This document shows, piece after piece, positions 27,134 to 36,134 of a DNA stretch of 64,000 nucleotides. The DNA comes from JBJHCA01 sp050485785 (GTDB lineage: Bacteria; Bacteroidota; Bacteroidia; Chitinophagales; Saprospiraceae). The stretch lies in assembly GCA_050485785.1 (NCBI GenBank), contig JBJHCA010000003.1, positions 6,742-70,741 on the forward strand, written 5' to 3'. A model generated the notes under the pieces. The model did not search any database. It was not told where the DNA came from and saw nothing but the letters and a program-made list of their open reading frames with translations. Both the position numbers and the translations under genes were made by a program. Position 1 is the stretch's first letter. Every line of letters starts with the position of its first letter.

Positions 27134-28651
27134 ATGCTTAAGCAATCTCTTGCTCAAAAACAACTGCAAAAATTATCGCCGCAGCAGATTCAATTGATGA
27201 AATTGCTTCAGGTACCTACGGTAGCACTTGAGCAAAGAATTAAAGAAGAGCTGGAAGCTAACCCCGCACTTGAAGAAGGCTCTGAATTGAATGACGATCC
27301 ACTCGAAGCCCCTCAACAAGATATTGATTCAAGTGAAACACCTTCAGAGTATGAGGATAGTGAGGAGTTTGAAGCTGATCCCAACGATAATCTGAATGAT
27401 TACCTGGATGAAATTTTAGCGGATGAGGACTCCTCTTATAATTATGAATCCAGATTTAATTCTACGGGAGAAGACAATCAAAAAACCATCCCTATCCCAC
27501 TGGAATATACGTTTCAGGAGCATCTGGAAAGACAACTTGGGATGATTGACTTTGATTCCGAAATACATTTTCTCATTGCTAAACAGATCATCGGAAGTAT
27601 TGATGAAGACGGCTACTTGCGTCGTGAACCCATTGCTATTGTTGATGACCTTGCTTTTACTCAAAATGTTATCGTATCAGAAGATCAGGTTCTGGATATT
27701 CTTGCAAAAATCCAGCAGTTTGATCCCCCGGGTATTGCGGCCAGATCATTGCAGGAGTGCCTGATACTCCAAATTAATGCCCGGCTCAATAAACATGGAG
27801 ACCTTATTGCCGATGACCAAAGACCGCTTTACCATAAAGCACGCCTTTTACTTCAGGATCACTTCCCGCATTTTATTAAAAAACACTATCATAAACTGAC
27901 TACTTTACTGGGAACTGATGATGAGGGTCTCAAGGAAATTATTGACATCATTCTAAAACTCAATCCCAAACCTGCCGGTGCTTTTGTTACCGGAAGCCGA
28001 AGTATGACTCATTATATTGTTCCTGATTTTATTGTTGAAAATAAGGACGGCGAACTCGATCTCATCCTCAACAGCAGAAATGCCCCTGAACTGCATGTTA
28101 GCGATGCATACAAGGAAATGCTTAAAGCCTATAAAGACAATACCGGCAAGCAAAATGATGCGTATGTATTTGTAAAAAACAAAGTAGATGCTGCAAAGTG
28201 GTTTATCGATGCCATCAAGCAACGACAAAACACTATGTACCGCACTATGTACGCACTGCTTCAGCTCCAGAAAGAATACTTTGTAACCGGCGATCCTAAA
28301 AAGATCCGACCTATGATTCTCAAAGATATTGCAGACATGACAGGACTCGATATTTCTACTGTTTCAAGAGTTGCCAACAGCAAATACGTGCAGTCTGAGT
28401 TTGGCACTAAACTGCTTAAAGAGTTTTTTAATGAAGCCATGCAAACAGAATCCGGAGAGGAAGTCTCTACCATTGAAGTAAAACAGTTTCTCTCAGAAAT
28501 CATTGGTAAAGAAGATAAGCGAAAACCCCTCAGCGATGATGCCCTTAAAGACTTACTCCACGAAAAAGGATACCAGATTGCACGTCGCACCGTAGCTAAA
28601 TACAGGGAACAACTCAACATTCCCGTGGCTCGTTTGCGCAAAGAACTTTAA
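27134..28651 (+). CDS. rpoN: RNA polymerase sigma-54 factor
   Basis: 505 residues from the ATG (a GTG two codons earlier is also possible). N-terminal Gln-rich activator-interaction region (KQLQKLSPQQIQLMKLLQ), acidic region II (residues 55-100), core-binding domain, helix-turn-helix, and the C-terminal RpoN box ARRTVAKYR. The start MLKQSLAQKQLQKLS is the conserved family N-terminus. It recognises -24/-12 promoters with an activator such as the response regulator at 5815-7086, although the two are 20 kb apart. Confidence 0.95.
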   Translation: MLKQSLAQKQLQKLSPQQIQLMKLLQVPTVALEQRIKEELEANPALEEGSELNDDPLEAPQQDIDSSETPSEYEDSEEFEADPNDNLNDYLDEILADEDSSYNYESRFNSTGEDNQKTIPIPLEYTFQEHLERQLGMIDFDSEIHFLIAKQIIGSIDEDGYLRREPIAIVDDLAFTQNVIVSEDQVLDILAKIQQFDPPGIAARSLQECLILQINARLNKHGDLIADDQRPLYHKARLLLQDHFPHFIKKHYHKLTTLLGTDDEGLKEIIDIILKLNPKPAGAFVTGSRSMTHYIVPDFIVENKDGELDLILNSRNAPELHVSDAYKEMLKAYKDNTGKQNDAYVFVKNKVDAAKWFIDAIKQRQNTMYRTMYALLQLQKEYFVTGDPKKIRPMILKDIADMTGLDISTVSRVANSKYVQSEFGTKLLKEFFNEAMQTESGEEVSTIEVKQFLSEIIGKEDKRKPLSDDALKDLLHEKGYQIARRTVAKYREQLNIPVARLRKEL

Positions 28652-28652
28652 T

Positions 28653-29330
28653 ATGTTAAATGCTGTATCCAGGGTTATTTCTGTCTTGATGCACCCCTTC
28701 TTGGTTGGCATTTATGCCCTTTTGCTTTGTATAGCACTCAATACTTATGCTTTTGGAAGCCCTGATATTGCCACTCAACTGCCTCTTATTGCTCAATTTG
28801 CTTATATAACCGTTTTCCTGCCAATTCTCGGCATTATTGTCCTGCGATATACAGGCATAGTCCATTCATTTTCAATGCAAAACAGAATGGAACGTATCGG
28901 GCCACTCATGCTGGCCTCACTCTTCTACTGCTGGGTTTTTATCAATTTTAATGCTGCAGGTAACCTTCCTGTAGCTGCAAAAATTCTGGCACTGGGTGCT
29001 GTAATTGCCGTGTTTGCCGGCTTTATCGCTAACTTGTTTGTCAAAATTAGCTTGCATTCAATCGCAGCGGGTGCTCTCCTAATGTTTACCATGCTAACTT
29101 TCTATCCTGCTTTGCAATTGGACAGCGGTTTTATAAAGTTCTCTCTGTTTTTTTGGGATAACATTTTGTGGGCACAGTACCACATTTTAGCGGTTGTTAT
29201 CCTACTTGCAGGGTTAACACTCTCGTTCAGACTATGGTCAGGAACTCACAGCTCCTCAGAAGTCTGGACCGGCTTTTTCATTGGCATAGCTGGTATTTTT
29301 TTCAGTTTCCGATATTTTATTCACTACTGA
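28653..29330 (+). CDS. Membrane protein resembling the PAP2 superfamily with degenerate motifs
   Basis: 225 residues with about six hydrophobic helices. Two blocks resemble PAP2 phosphatase motifs: LHSIAAGALL in place of the SGH motif, and LTLSFRLWSGTHSSSEVWTG in place of the SRxxxxxHxxxD motif (Glu where Asp is usual). Such proteins occur in Bacteroidota; whether they keep phosphatase activity is unclear. Its TGA overlaps the ATG of the methylase gene (TGATG) and it begins 1 base after the rpoN stop, so the three form one operon. Confidence 0.55.
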   Translation: MLNAVSRVISVLMHPFLVGIYALLLCIALNTYAFGSPDIATQLPLIAQFAYITVFLPILGIIVLRYTGIVHSFSMQNRMERIGPLMLASLFYCWVFINFNAAGNLPVAAKILALGAVIAVFAGFIANLFVKISLHSIAAGALLMFTMLTFYPALQLDSGFIKFSLFFWDNILWAQYHILAVVILLAGLTLSFRLWSGTHSSSEVWTGFFIGIAGIFFSFRYFIHY

Positions 29331-30037
29331 TGAAACCCGGTAAGCTGTTTCTTATTCCCGTACCTCTTCATTATGAAGCAGGCCCTTCTTTAACTGTTCA
29401 TGATAACCGGGCAGTCAAACATATTGTCAACTTCATAGCCGAAAACGCCAAAACTGCACGCAGACATCTCGTACAACTTAAGCTGAACACACCCATTCCC
29501 GAGCTTAAAATAGAACAGATTGACAAGCACCGACCGCACTTTGAGCAACTGCAACTTCTCAAGCCTCTTGAACTGGGCATGGATGTTGGCCTCCTATCTG
29601 AAGCAGGGTGCCCCGCATTTGCCGACCCAGGAAATGTTTTTGTTAGCCGGGCTCATCAGCTTAATGCTCAAGTTATACCTCTTGCAGGACCCAATGCACT
29701 AATGCTGGCACTCATGGCATCAGGCCTTAACGGTCAGCATTTTGTTTTCCACGGTTATTTGCACAAGCAGGTATCACACCGTATACGCCAGCTCAAACAA
29801 TTACAGCAAATTTCATTGTCAGCAGGTGCGGCCCACTTTTTTATTGAAACGCCCTTTCGCAATGATCAGCTTATCGATACCGTACTGAAACACGTAAGTC
29901 CGGGTTTGCGCTTCTGTATCGCTGCTAACCTGACTTCCCCAAATCAGTTTATCAAAACTATGACCATCAATGAGTGGAATAAATTTCAACGCCCGGTCTT
30001 GAATAAAATACCCGCTATTTTTGGTTTAGGAGTTTAG
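29330..30037 (+). CDS. SAM-dependent methyltransferase, tetrapyrrole-methylase/RsmI-like
   Basis: 235 residues from the ATG at 29330. Features of the RsmI (16S rRNA 2-prime-O-methyltransferase) fold: GLLSEAGCPAFADPGN in the SAM-binding region, VIPLAGPNALMLALMASGL, and FIETPFRNDQLIDTVL. The RsmI N-terminal G-TP-GN motif is replaced by FLIPVPLHYEAGP, so it belongs to the divergent group often annotated simply as SAM-dependent methyltransferase in Bacteroidota; the RNA target is not certain. Follows the PAP2-like gene with a one-base overlap. Confidence 0.8.
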   Translation: MKPGKLFLIPVPLHYEAGPSLTVHDNRAVKHIVNFIAENAKTARRHLVQLKLNTPIPELKIEQIDKHRPHFEQLQLLKPLELGMDVGLLSEAGCPAFADPGNVFVSRAHQLNAQVIPLAGPNALMLALMASGLNGQHFVFHGYLHKQVSHRIRQLKQLQQISLSAGAAHFFIETPFRNDQLIDTVLKHVSPGLRFCIAANLTSPNQFIKTMTINEWNKFQRPVLNKIPAIFGLGV

Positions 30038-30047
30038 TTGCAGGTTT

Positions 30048-30060
30048 TCTGATTATCAGA
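30048..30060. promoter_or_regulatory. Short palindrome upstream of the 30138 lipoprotein
   Basis: TCTGAT, a T, ATCAGA: perfect 6-bp arms with one central base, 42 bases before the promoter -7 element at 30102. Possible operator. Confidence 0.3.
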
Positions 30061-30076
30061 TACAGATTTTTTTTCC

Positions 30077-30109
30077 TTGCATTGGTAAAAAAAAAAGCAG
30101 TTAACTTTA
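30077..30109 (+). promoter_or_regulatory. Promoter of the 30138 lipoprotein gene
   Basis: TTG (30077-30079), a 22-base spacer, then TAACTTTA (30102-30109), one base off TAnnTTTG, ending 28 bases before the ATG. Confidence 0.45.
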
Positions 30110-30137
30110 ATGCCTTTAATCATTAAATCCAAAAGTC

Positions 30138-30623
30138 ATGAAAACTCCTTTCAGTTTATCATTCCTCTTGCTGGCACTGTTTCTTGCTGCCGGCACCCTC
30201 ACCTTTACCTCATGTACAAAAAAGGGCTGTACTGACTCTCAATCTGACAATTACGATCCGGATGCCAAGGAAGATGATGGTACTTGTATTCCGTGGAAAA
30301 ACAAATTCATTGCTTCCTACACATTTACCGAATCTTGTGACGGATCTACACCTGCAACCTATACTTTAACCATAACTCCTTCAGCATCCGCTGAAAATAA
30401 AGTAATTATGACCCTTAGCGATGGCGTTGCTTCTTTAGCTTTTACTGCAACAGTTACCGGGGAAACCAGCCTCCAGATAGAAAACCAAACCGTTAATGCC
30501 GGGGGTATTTCATTAACAATTCAGGGAAGCGGCAGTATTGCTGGTAATACACTTTCGCTCAATTACATTGTGAGCTATTTGGGAATATCAGAAAATTGCT
30601 CAGGTACAGGTATTAAGCAGTAG
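30138..30623 (+). CDS. Lipoprotein of unknown function
   Basis: 161 residues. Lipoprotein signal peptide with lipidation Cys26 (FTSC) followed by Thr-Lys-Lys-Gly. The next segment has two cysteines around an Asp-rich stretch (CTDSQSDNYDPDA, then DDGTC), a pattern shared by many Bacteroidota surface lipoproteins and reminiscent of a small disulfide-bonded, possibly Ca-binding loop. The rest is a Thr/Ser-rich beta-sandwich-like domain with one further Cys pair possible. It ends in a strong terminator at 30645. Confidence 0.78.
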   Translation: MKTPFSLSFLLLALFLAAGTLTFTSCTKKGCTDSQSDNYDPDAKEDDGTCIPWKNKFIASYTFTESCDGSTPATYTLTITPSASAENKVIMTLSDGVASLAFTATVTGETSLQIENQTVNAGGISLTIQGSGSIAGNTLSLNYIVSYLGISENCSGTGIKQ

Positions 30624-30644
30624 CCTTAAATTATTGCTCAAGCT

Positions 30645-30682
30645 AAAAAGCCCCGCAGAATAGATCCTGCAGGGCTTTTTTT
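30645..30682 (+). terminator. Rho-independent terminator after the 30138 lipoprotein
   Basis: AAAAAGCCCCGCAG pairs with CTGCAGGGCTTTTT across an 8-base loop, with one unpaired C, followed by a T run. The A run on the left makes it able to work also for the opposite strand, i.e. for atpG. Confidence 0.85.
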
Positions 30683-30692
30683 ATAATCCCGA

Positions 30693-30830
30693 ATTCTGGG
30701 TTAGAACTTCGTAATGTGGCATGAAAGGGCGATAAAATAATCAGTTTCGTGATTTACCCATAGTCACAACTATGATGAATGAGCGAAATCCAGCTAAGCG
30801 ACTTGTTTTGAAGCCTTTTCAACCCAGAAT
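30693..30830. repeat. 138-base nested inverted repeat element (MITE-like or structured RNA)
   Basis: Ends are perfect 10-bp inverted repeats ATTCTGGGTT (30693-30702) and AACCCAGAAT (30821-30830). Inside, CTTC/GAAG, TTTCG/CGAAA and a central hairpin CATAGT-CACA-ACTATG (30759-30774) continue the symmetry, so the whole element folds on itself as one long imperfect hairpin. It lies between the terminator and atpG and contains no coding frame. No direct target-site repeat is evident. Confidence 0.6.
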
Positions 30831-30867
30831 AAATATTCTAATCCATATTCCGGGCTCAAACAAAAAG

Positions 30868-31764
30868 TTATCCCTCCAAAGCAGCAACTCCGCCAACAAT
30901 CTCTGACAGCTCTTTGGTAATGGCTTCCTGACGTGCTTTGTTATAATTGATCCTCAACTCTTTAAGCAGGTCATTGGCATTTTCAGTGGCTTTGTCCATG
31001 GCTGTCATTCGCGCACCATGCTCTGAGGCAATGTTATCCAGCAAAAATCTGAAAAACTGTGTTTTCAGTATCGATGGTACCAGTTCTTTGAGAAGGTACT
31101 CTTCACCGGGTTCATAAATGTAATTGGCAATGTACTTGCCCTCTTTTACATCCCCTTCGGTAGTCGGTTTGGGAACAGGCAAAAATGGCTCAGATTTGCA
31201 AATTTGTACTCCGGCATTCTTGAATTGACCGTATGCCACATCTATGGCATCAAATTGACCTTTGGCAAATGCTTCCATCAGCAATTCGGAAACCACCGCA
31301 GACCCGGCATAGCTTATATCCGAGAGCAGATCAATATAATCCTTGATAATCGGCCCGTTAAATCGCTTCTTGAAATAGTCATATCCGCGCTTGCCTATGC
31401 ACAGCAAAGTAACCTGCCCCGCATCATGCTGAGCAGAATATTTGCCGTTAAGCAGCTCCATGGCAGCCTTGATGATATTGGAATTGAACGCACCGCACAA
31501 ACCTTTGTCTGAAGTGATCACCACAATCAGTGCCTGATTCACAGTCCTGTCCTCACCAAAAGATGAACTAAAGTCACCTTCAGTACTGGCAAGTATGTTG
31601 GAAAGCATCTCATTCAGCTTGTTGGAATACGGACGCATCTGTACTACAGCCTGCTGAGCCTTCCGCAACTTGGCAGCCGATACCATTTTCATCGCCTTGG
31701 TAATCTGTTGGGTATTGATTACCGAACTGATCCGCTCCCTGACTTCTTTTAAGTTTGCTCCCAT
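30868..31764 (-). CDS. atpG: ATP synthase F1 gamma subunit
   Basis: Central rotor shaft of the F1 motor. 298 residues: MGANLKEVRERISSVINTQQITKAMKMVSAAKLRKAQQ at the N-terminus (given in part), TSDKGLCGAFNSNI in the middle, and SEHGARMTAMDKATENAND plus ITKELSEIVGGVAALEG at the end, all conserved. Last gene of the minus-strand block atpB-E-F-H-A-G; atpD and atpC are not present, as is usual in Bacteroidota where beta/epsilon are encoded elsewhere. Confidence 0.96.
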   Translation of the reverse strand: MGANLKEVRERISSVINTQQITKAMKMVSAAKLRKAQQAVVQMRPYSNKLNEMLSNILASTEGDFSSSFGEDRTVNQALIVVITSDKGLCGAFNSNIIKAAMELLNGKYSAQHDAGQVTLLCIGKRGYDYFKKRFNGPIIKDYIDLLSDISYAGSAVVSELLMEAFAKGQFDAIDVAYGQFKNAGVQICKSEPFLPVPKPTTEGDVKEGKYIANYIYEPGEEYLLKELVPSILKTQFFRFLLDNIASEHGARMTAMDKATENANDLLKELRINYNKARQEAITKELSEIVGGVAALEG

Positions 31765-31811
31765 CGCTTTATTTTCTATGAACTGACTGCCGGGCCGTCA
31801 TCAAATGAATT

Positions 31812-33395
31812 TTAGGCAAATTGCGGAGCCAATTCCGCAGCCAGTTGCTCAAGTTTATCTGTGTTCTCCTTGGTGGGCTTGCCGGCAAGGAATGACTTCA
31901 ATACTTCAGGATGCTTTTGCTCCAGTGTCATGAGAAACAATTCCTCAAACGCCTGGATCTTGTTCACCGGCACTTTCGAAAGCAATCCCTGGGTTCCAAG
32001 GTAAATGATGGCTACCTGCTTCTCTACAGTAAGCGGAGAGTATTGGGGTTGCTTGAGGATTTCTACATTTCGCTTTCCTTTCTCAAGTACCGAAAGCGTA
32101 GCTGCATCCAGGTCTGATCCAAACTTCGAAAAGGCTTCCAACTCGCGATACTGTGCCTGGTCAAGTCGCAATGTACCGGCTACTGCCTTCATACTCTTTA
32201 TCTGGGCATTTCCTCCAACCCTGGAAACCGAGATCCCTACATTGATTGCGGGGCGAATACCTGCATTAAACAAGTTGGACTCAAGAAAAATCTGCCCGTC
32301 GGTGATGGAGATCACGTTTGTAGGTATATATGCCGAAACGTCTCCGGCCTGCGTTTCAATTATGGGTAAGGCCGTCAGTGAACCCCCTCCTTTAACTACT
32401 CCTGCCTGAACAAGTGACTCCGGAAGGTCATTCATCTTCTGTGCAATCTCATCATTATTGATAATCTTGGCTGCGCGCTCCAACAACCTTGAGTGAAGAT
32501 AAAACACATCACCGGGATATGCCTCACGCCCCGGAGGACGACGAAGAAGTAATGATACTTCGCGATAGGCAACAGCCTGCTTGCTCAAATCATCATAGAC
32601 TATCAAGGCAGGACGTCCGGTATCTCTGAAGTATTCGCCAATGGCCGCACCCGCAAATGGAGCATAAAATTGCATGGGAGCGGGATCTGAAGCAGATGAT
32701 GCCACTATTATCGTATAGTTCATCGCTCCATTCTCCTGCAGCGTCTGCGCCACATTGGCAACCGTTGACGCTTTCTGGCCACAGGCAACATATATACAAT
32801 ATACAGGCTCACCACGCTCATAAAACTCGCGCTGATTAATAATGGTGTCTATGGCAATCGCAGATTTTCCGGTTTGGCGGTCACCAATGATCAACTCTCT
32901 TTGACCTCTGCCAATCGGAATCATCGAGTCAATAGCCTTGATCCCAGTCTGAAGTGGTTCATTAACCGGTTGACGAAAAATCACACCAGGAGCGATCCGC
33001 TCAAGTGGCATTTCATATTTGGTGCCGCCTATCGGACCTCTTCCGTCAATCGGGTTACCAAGCGGATCTACAACTCTACCCAGCATCTCCTCGCTTACAT
33101 TGACCGATGCAATCCTGCCGGTTCCGCGTACTTTAGAACCCTCGCGAATTCCGTCTCCGCTTCCCAAAAGCACCACACCAACATTATCTTCCTCCAGGTT
33201 GAGGGCAATAGCATTGACACCGGTTTCAAATTCTACCAGCTCTCCAGCTCCAACATTGGTGAGACCATAAACACGGGCAATTCCGTCTCCAACTTCCAAT
33301 ACCGTACCAACTTCTTCCAGTTCCGCCGCTGTCGTTACCCCGGCAATTTGTTGTTTGAGTATTGCTGAAATCTCCTCGGGCTTTACACCTACCAT
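31812..33395 (-). CDS. atpA: ATP synthase F1 alpha subunit
   Basis: Noncatalytic nucleotide-binding subunit of F1. 527 residues with Walker A GDRQTGKSAIAID, the ATP-synthase alpha/beta signature region PAINVGISVSRVGGNAQ, and RPPGREAYPGDVFYLHSRLLERA. Length is normal. Between atpH (50 bases upstream) and atpG (47 bases downstream). Confidence 0.97.
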   Translation of the reverse strand: MVGVKPEEISAILKQQIAGVTTAAELEEVGTVLEVGDGIARVYGLTNVGAGELVEFETGVNAIALNLEEDNVGVVLLGSGDGIREGSKVRGTGRIASVNVSEEMLGRVVDPLGNPIDGRGPIGGTKYEMPLERIAPGVIFRQPVNEPLQTGIKAIDSMIPIGRGQRELIIGDRQTGKSAIAIDTIINQREFYERGEPVYCIYVACGQKASTVANVAQTLQENGAMNYTIIVASSASDPAPMQFYAPFAGAAIGEYFRDTGRPALIVYDDLSKQAVAYREVSLLLRRPPGREAYPGDVFYLHSRLLERAAKIINNDEIAQKMNDLPESLVQAGVVKGGGSLTALPIIETQAGDVSAYIPTNVISITDGQIFLESNLFNAGIRPAINVGISVSRVGGNAQIKSMKAVAGTLRLDQAQYRELEAFSKFGSDLDAATLSVLEKGKRNVEILKQPQYSPLTVEKQVAIIYLGTQGLLSKVPVNKIQAFEELFLMTLEQKHPEVLKSFLAGKPTKENTDKLEQLAAELAPQFA

Positions 33396-33445
33396 AATAC
33401 TTTACAGTTAATGATTATCAATTATTCTCTTTCCGTTTAATGATA

Positions 33446-34003
33446 CTACGCCCGGCTCATCCGCGCCCGCATCATCTCCCTTTTTATCCTATCAAGCTTG
33501 TGTGCCACACTGGCATCGTAAAGCTTATCTTCTATCTCAATTTTAAAACCCCCGATGATATCTTCATCAACCTGAGTTATCAGATCTATCTCTTTACCCT
33601 CAAGTAAAGTTGACTTTACCCGGTCAGAAATATCTGCAACCACACCATCACTAACCGGTACAGCTGTAGTCAGCAATACAGTGGCAATGTTGTTCTTTAC
33701 TTTGTATTGTGCAATAAAAGCTGCGGCAATGTCAGCAAGGTACATTTCACGACCCTTTCTGAGTATCAACCGGCTAAATTTCATGCTGGCGTCATTAAAT
33801 CGCCCGCTAAATACTTCGTCAAATATCCTTGACTTAACGTCAGCCTTAATTATCGGACTCTTTAGCATCAGGGCAAAATCGCGAACTCCGCTTACCGCAG
33901 CAAAGTACTCCATGTCACTATACACCTGGTCAGACACCTGCAATTCCACTGCCAGATCAAGCAGTGACTTGGCATATCGGGTCGCTATACGGGTTGAAGA
34001 CAT
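33446..34003 (-). CDS. atpH: ATP synthase F1 delta subunit
   Basis: Stator subunit linking F1 alpha to the b subunits. 185 residues: MSSTRIATRYAKSLLDLA (OSCP/delta N-terminus) and DIIGGFKIEIEDKLYDASVAHKLDRIKREM (C-terminal signature, in part). It lies 4 bases after the atpF stop and about 50 before atpA. Length and order are normal. Confidence 0.94.
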   Translation of the reverse strand: MSSTRIATRYAKSLLDLAVELQVSDQVYSDMEYFAAVSGVRDFALMLKSPIIKADVKSRIFDEVFSGRFNDASMKFSRLILRKGREMYLADIAAAFIAQYKVKNNIATVLLTTAVPVSDGVVADISDRVKSTLLEGKEIDLITQVDEDIIGGFKIEIEDKLYDASVAHKLDRIKREMMRARMSRA

Positions 34004-34007
34004 CGTT

Positions 34008-34520
34008 TTAGTTGAGTTTAACTTCTTCTATCAATTGACGTACATAAGCCTCCTGGTCAGCAGGAGATGAGAGTTCACGTCTCAGTACTTTTCCTGCAAT
34101 CTCAATGGATAATTTGGCAGCTTCGTTCTTCAACTCACCAATAACAGCATTCTTCTGCTGCTCAATTTCCTGCCGTGCATCTTCAATCATTCGACTGGTT
34201 TGTTGCCTTGCTTTTTGCTCGGCATCCTGAATCATCCGTGCACCCATGTCCTTGGCTTCTCTTAGCATATGGCTTCGCTCTTCTCTGGCCTGTGCTAATA
34301 GCACTTCGTTCTCAGATTGCATCTTGGCCATTTCTGCCCGGGCAAGCTCAGCTGCTTTTAAAGCCTGTTCTATATTGTGCTCCCGCTCCTTCAGGGCATT
34401 GGCAATAGGCTTAAATGCATATTTGCCTATTACTATCCATACAAGTGCAAATATGAGAACCGACCAAAATAACAGGCCAATCTCAGGTTGCATCGGACTA
34501 AAATCAATTAAAAAAATCAT
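34008..34520 (-). CDS. atpF: ATP synthase F0 b subunit
   Basis: Peripheral stalk. 170 residues: one N-terminal membrane helix (IGLLFWSVLIFALVWIVI), the FKPIANALKER transition, then a long charged helix typical of b. Start is the Met at 34520; MQPEIGLLFW nine residues in is an alternative and is the start used in many relatives. Confidence 0.93.
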   Translation of the reverse strand: MIFLIDFSPMQPEIGLLFWSVLIFALVWIVIGKYAFKPIANALKEREHNIEQALKAAELARAEMAKMQSENEVLLAQAREERSHMLREAKDMGARMIQDAEQKARQQTSRMIEDARQEIEQQKNAVIGELKNEAAKLSIEIAGKVLRRELSSPADQEAYVRQLIEEVKLN

Positions 34521-34606
34521 CGCGTCTTACGTTTTACATCACTTAACTGAAAGCATGGCCGCAACCAACCGTTGTCGGCCATACCCTCTGAATTCTTTGG
34601 TAGGTT

Positions 34607-34804
34607 CTAGCTTACCAGTGCTACTACAATGGCAAACAGTGCAGCTCCTTCTACGAGGGCTGCAGCAATAATCATAGCAACACGGATGTCGCCTGTGGCT
34701 TCGGGCTGACGGGCTATAGCCTCCATAGCTTTTCCGCCTATCTGTCCAATGCCAATACCGGCTCCAATTACTGCTAAACCCGCTCCAATAGCTGAAAGAC
34801 TCAT
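34607..34804 (-). CDS. atpE: ATP synthase F0 c subunit
   Basis: Proton-translocating ring. 65 residues from the Met at 34804 (the longer frame starting at 34879 is not needed and overlaps atpB's end). Helix 1 is glycine-rich (GAGIGIGQIGG), the loop is ARQPEATGD, and helix 2 carries the ion-binding Glu52 in ALVEGAALF. The residue after the Glu is Gly and the following positions are Ala, not the Ser/Thr and Tyr that ligand sodium, so a proton ring is expected. Confidence 0.93.
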   Translation of the reverse strand: MSLSAIGAGLAVIGAGIGIGQIGGKAMEAIARQPEATGDIRVAMIIAAALVEGAALFAIVVALVS

Positions 34805-34826
34805 AATACTAAATTTATGATGTGAA

Positions 34827-36050
34827 TTAATGATGCTCTTCAATTGCGCTTCCGATATACAATGACGAAAGCAATGCAAAAATGAACGCCTGAAGTACTG
34901 CTACCAATAACTCCAGAAGGTTCATCATAAACACAAAGGGAATGGCAATGGTAACTCCGCCTATAGCCCCGCCTATGTTGTTACCACTCTCGCCCATTAA
35001 AAATATCAATCCTACTAAGCTGAGAATAATAATGTGGCCTGCCGAAATAATGGCAAACAAACGTATAAAAAGGGTTGCCGGTTTAATAAACATCCCTGCT
35101 AGCTCAATAGGCATTAATATGATCCTGATTGGTATTGGAACTCCGGGCATCCAAAATATGTGCTGCCAATAGTGTGAATTACCATTTATAGTTACCAGAA
35201 CAAAGGTGAATAACGCAAGTGCTATAGTTGTACTGATATTGCCGGTAACATTGGCACTCCCCGGAAATATCGGAATGAGCCCCATCAGGTTATTGATCAG
35301 GATAAAGAAAAACAACGACATGATGAACGGCATATACCGCTCGTAGTTTGGGCCAATGCATGGCTTTACTACTTCATCACGCATAAAAAGAAATACCGGC
35401 TCAAGCAATGACTGTATCCCTTTTGGAGCATGGCCCGCTCTGGTCTTGTACCGCCCGGCTATCACAAAAAATATCCAGGCCATAAACAGGGCAGCCAGCA
35501 AAAGCGAAAAAACATTCTTAGAGATCGAAAAATCAATCCAGCCACTCATCGCAAACAGTGTGCTGGCCCTTTCTACCTCTATTTCCTCGCCACTCGATAA
35601 CCTTGCAAATTCCTTGTACTCATATACGAGATTCTCTTCGATACCCATAGTTGTATCTGCCCGGGTAAAGAACTTCTCAACTTCGGCTTCTCTGTCAAAT
35701 TCCTGCCCGGACTTTATGCGTTTTACAACCCCGTAATCCATCACATACCCGTCGACTATCCTGTATCCATGGTCAAATTTGCTGCTCATAAATACAGACC
35801 AACCCTCTTCAAACGAATACAGAATGCAAGGGAGTGGTAAATGTATATCCCCTACTATATGGAAATCATTGGCATTGCCAATATGACTCATGATCTTGCC
35901 AACCAAATCAAACGGCTTGGTCTCCTTCTCAGCCTGATCGGGATTGGGTTCTGCCAAAAGAGGCAGCGACAGGCCTGCGATCAATATGATGACAATTCCG
36001 CTTATTATATTGCTAAATAGTCTGTTATCGCAGTTCAGTATAATTCTCAT
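34827..36050 (-). CDS. atpB: ATP synthase F0 a subunit with long N-terminal extension
   Basis: Stator channel subunit. 407 residues, well over the E. coli 271. A signal-like helix (about 13-32) is followed by a roughly 150-residue soluble extension (LVGKIMSHIGNANDFHIVGDIHLPLP), then the conserved membrane core with the essential Arg in KPATLFIRLFAIISAGH and LELLVAVLQAFIFALL at the end. Long, exported N-terminal extensions are typical of Bacteroidota AtpB. First gene of the block; promoter at 36087-36118. Confidence 0.95.
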   Translation of the reverse strand: MRIILNCDNRLFSNIISGIVIILIAGLSLPLLAEPNPDQAEKETKPFDLVGKIMSHIGNANDFHIVGDIHLPLPCILYSFEEGWSVFMSSKFDHGYRIVDGYVMDYGVVKRIKSGQEFDREAEVEKFFTRADTTMGIEENLVYEYKEFARLSSGEEIEVERASTLFAMSGWIDFSISKNVFSLLLAALFMAWIFFVIAGRYKTRAGHAPKGIQSLLEPVFLFMRDEVVKPCIGPNYERYMPFIMSLFFFILINNLMGLIPIFPGSANVTGNISTTIALALFTFVLVTINGNSHYWQHIFWMPGVPIPIRIILMPIELAGMFIKPATLFIRLFAIISAGHIIILSLVGLIFLMGESGNNIGGAIGGVTIAIPFVFMMNLLELLVAVLQAFIFALLSSLYIGSAIEEHH

Positions 36051-36086
36051 ACAAGTAGTTGCTATACCCTATTGAAAAATTCGGCG

Positions 36087-36118
36087 CAAAGGTAGAAATA
36101 TTTAGCAATCCTTTACAA
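36087..36118 (-). promoter_or_regulatory. Promoter of the atp block
   Basis: On the minus strand TTG (36116-36118), a 21-base spacer and TACCTTTG (36087-36094): both consensus elements. Predicted leader before atpB about 30 bases. Confidence 0.7.
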
Positions 36119-36134
36119 GCAGCACTCTTTTTTT

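Noticed and set aside
34607..34804. Sodium-type ATP synthase c ring
   Set aside because: The Gln of the first helix is present but the Ser/Thr and Tyr ligands next to the Glu are not.
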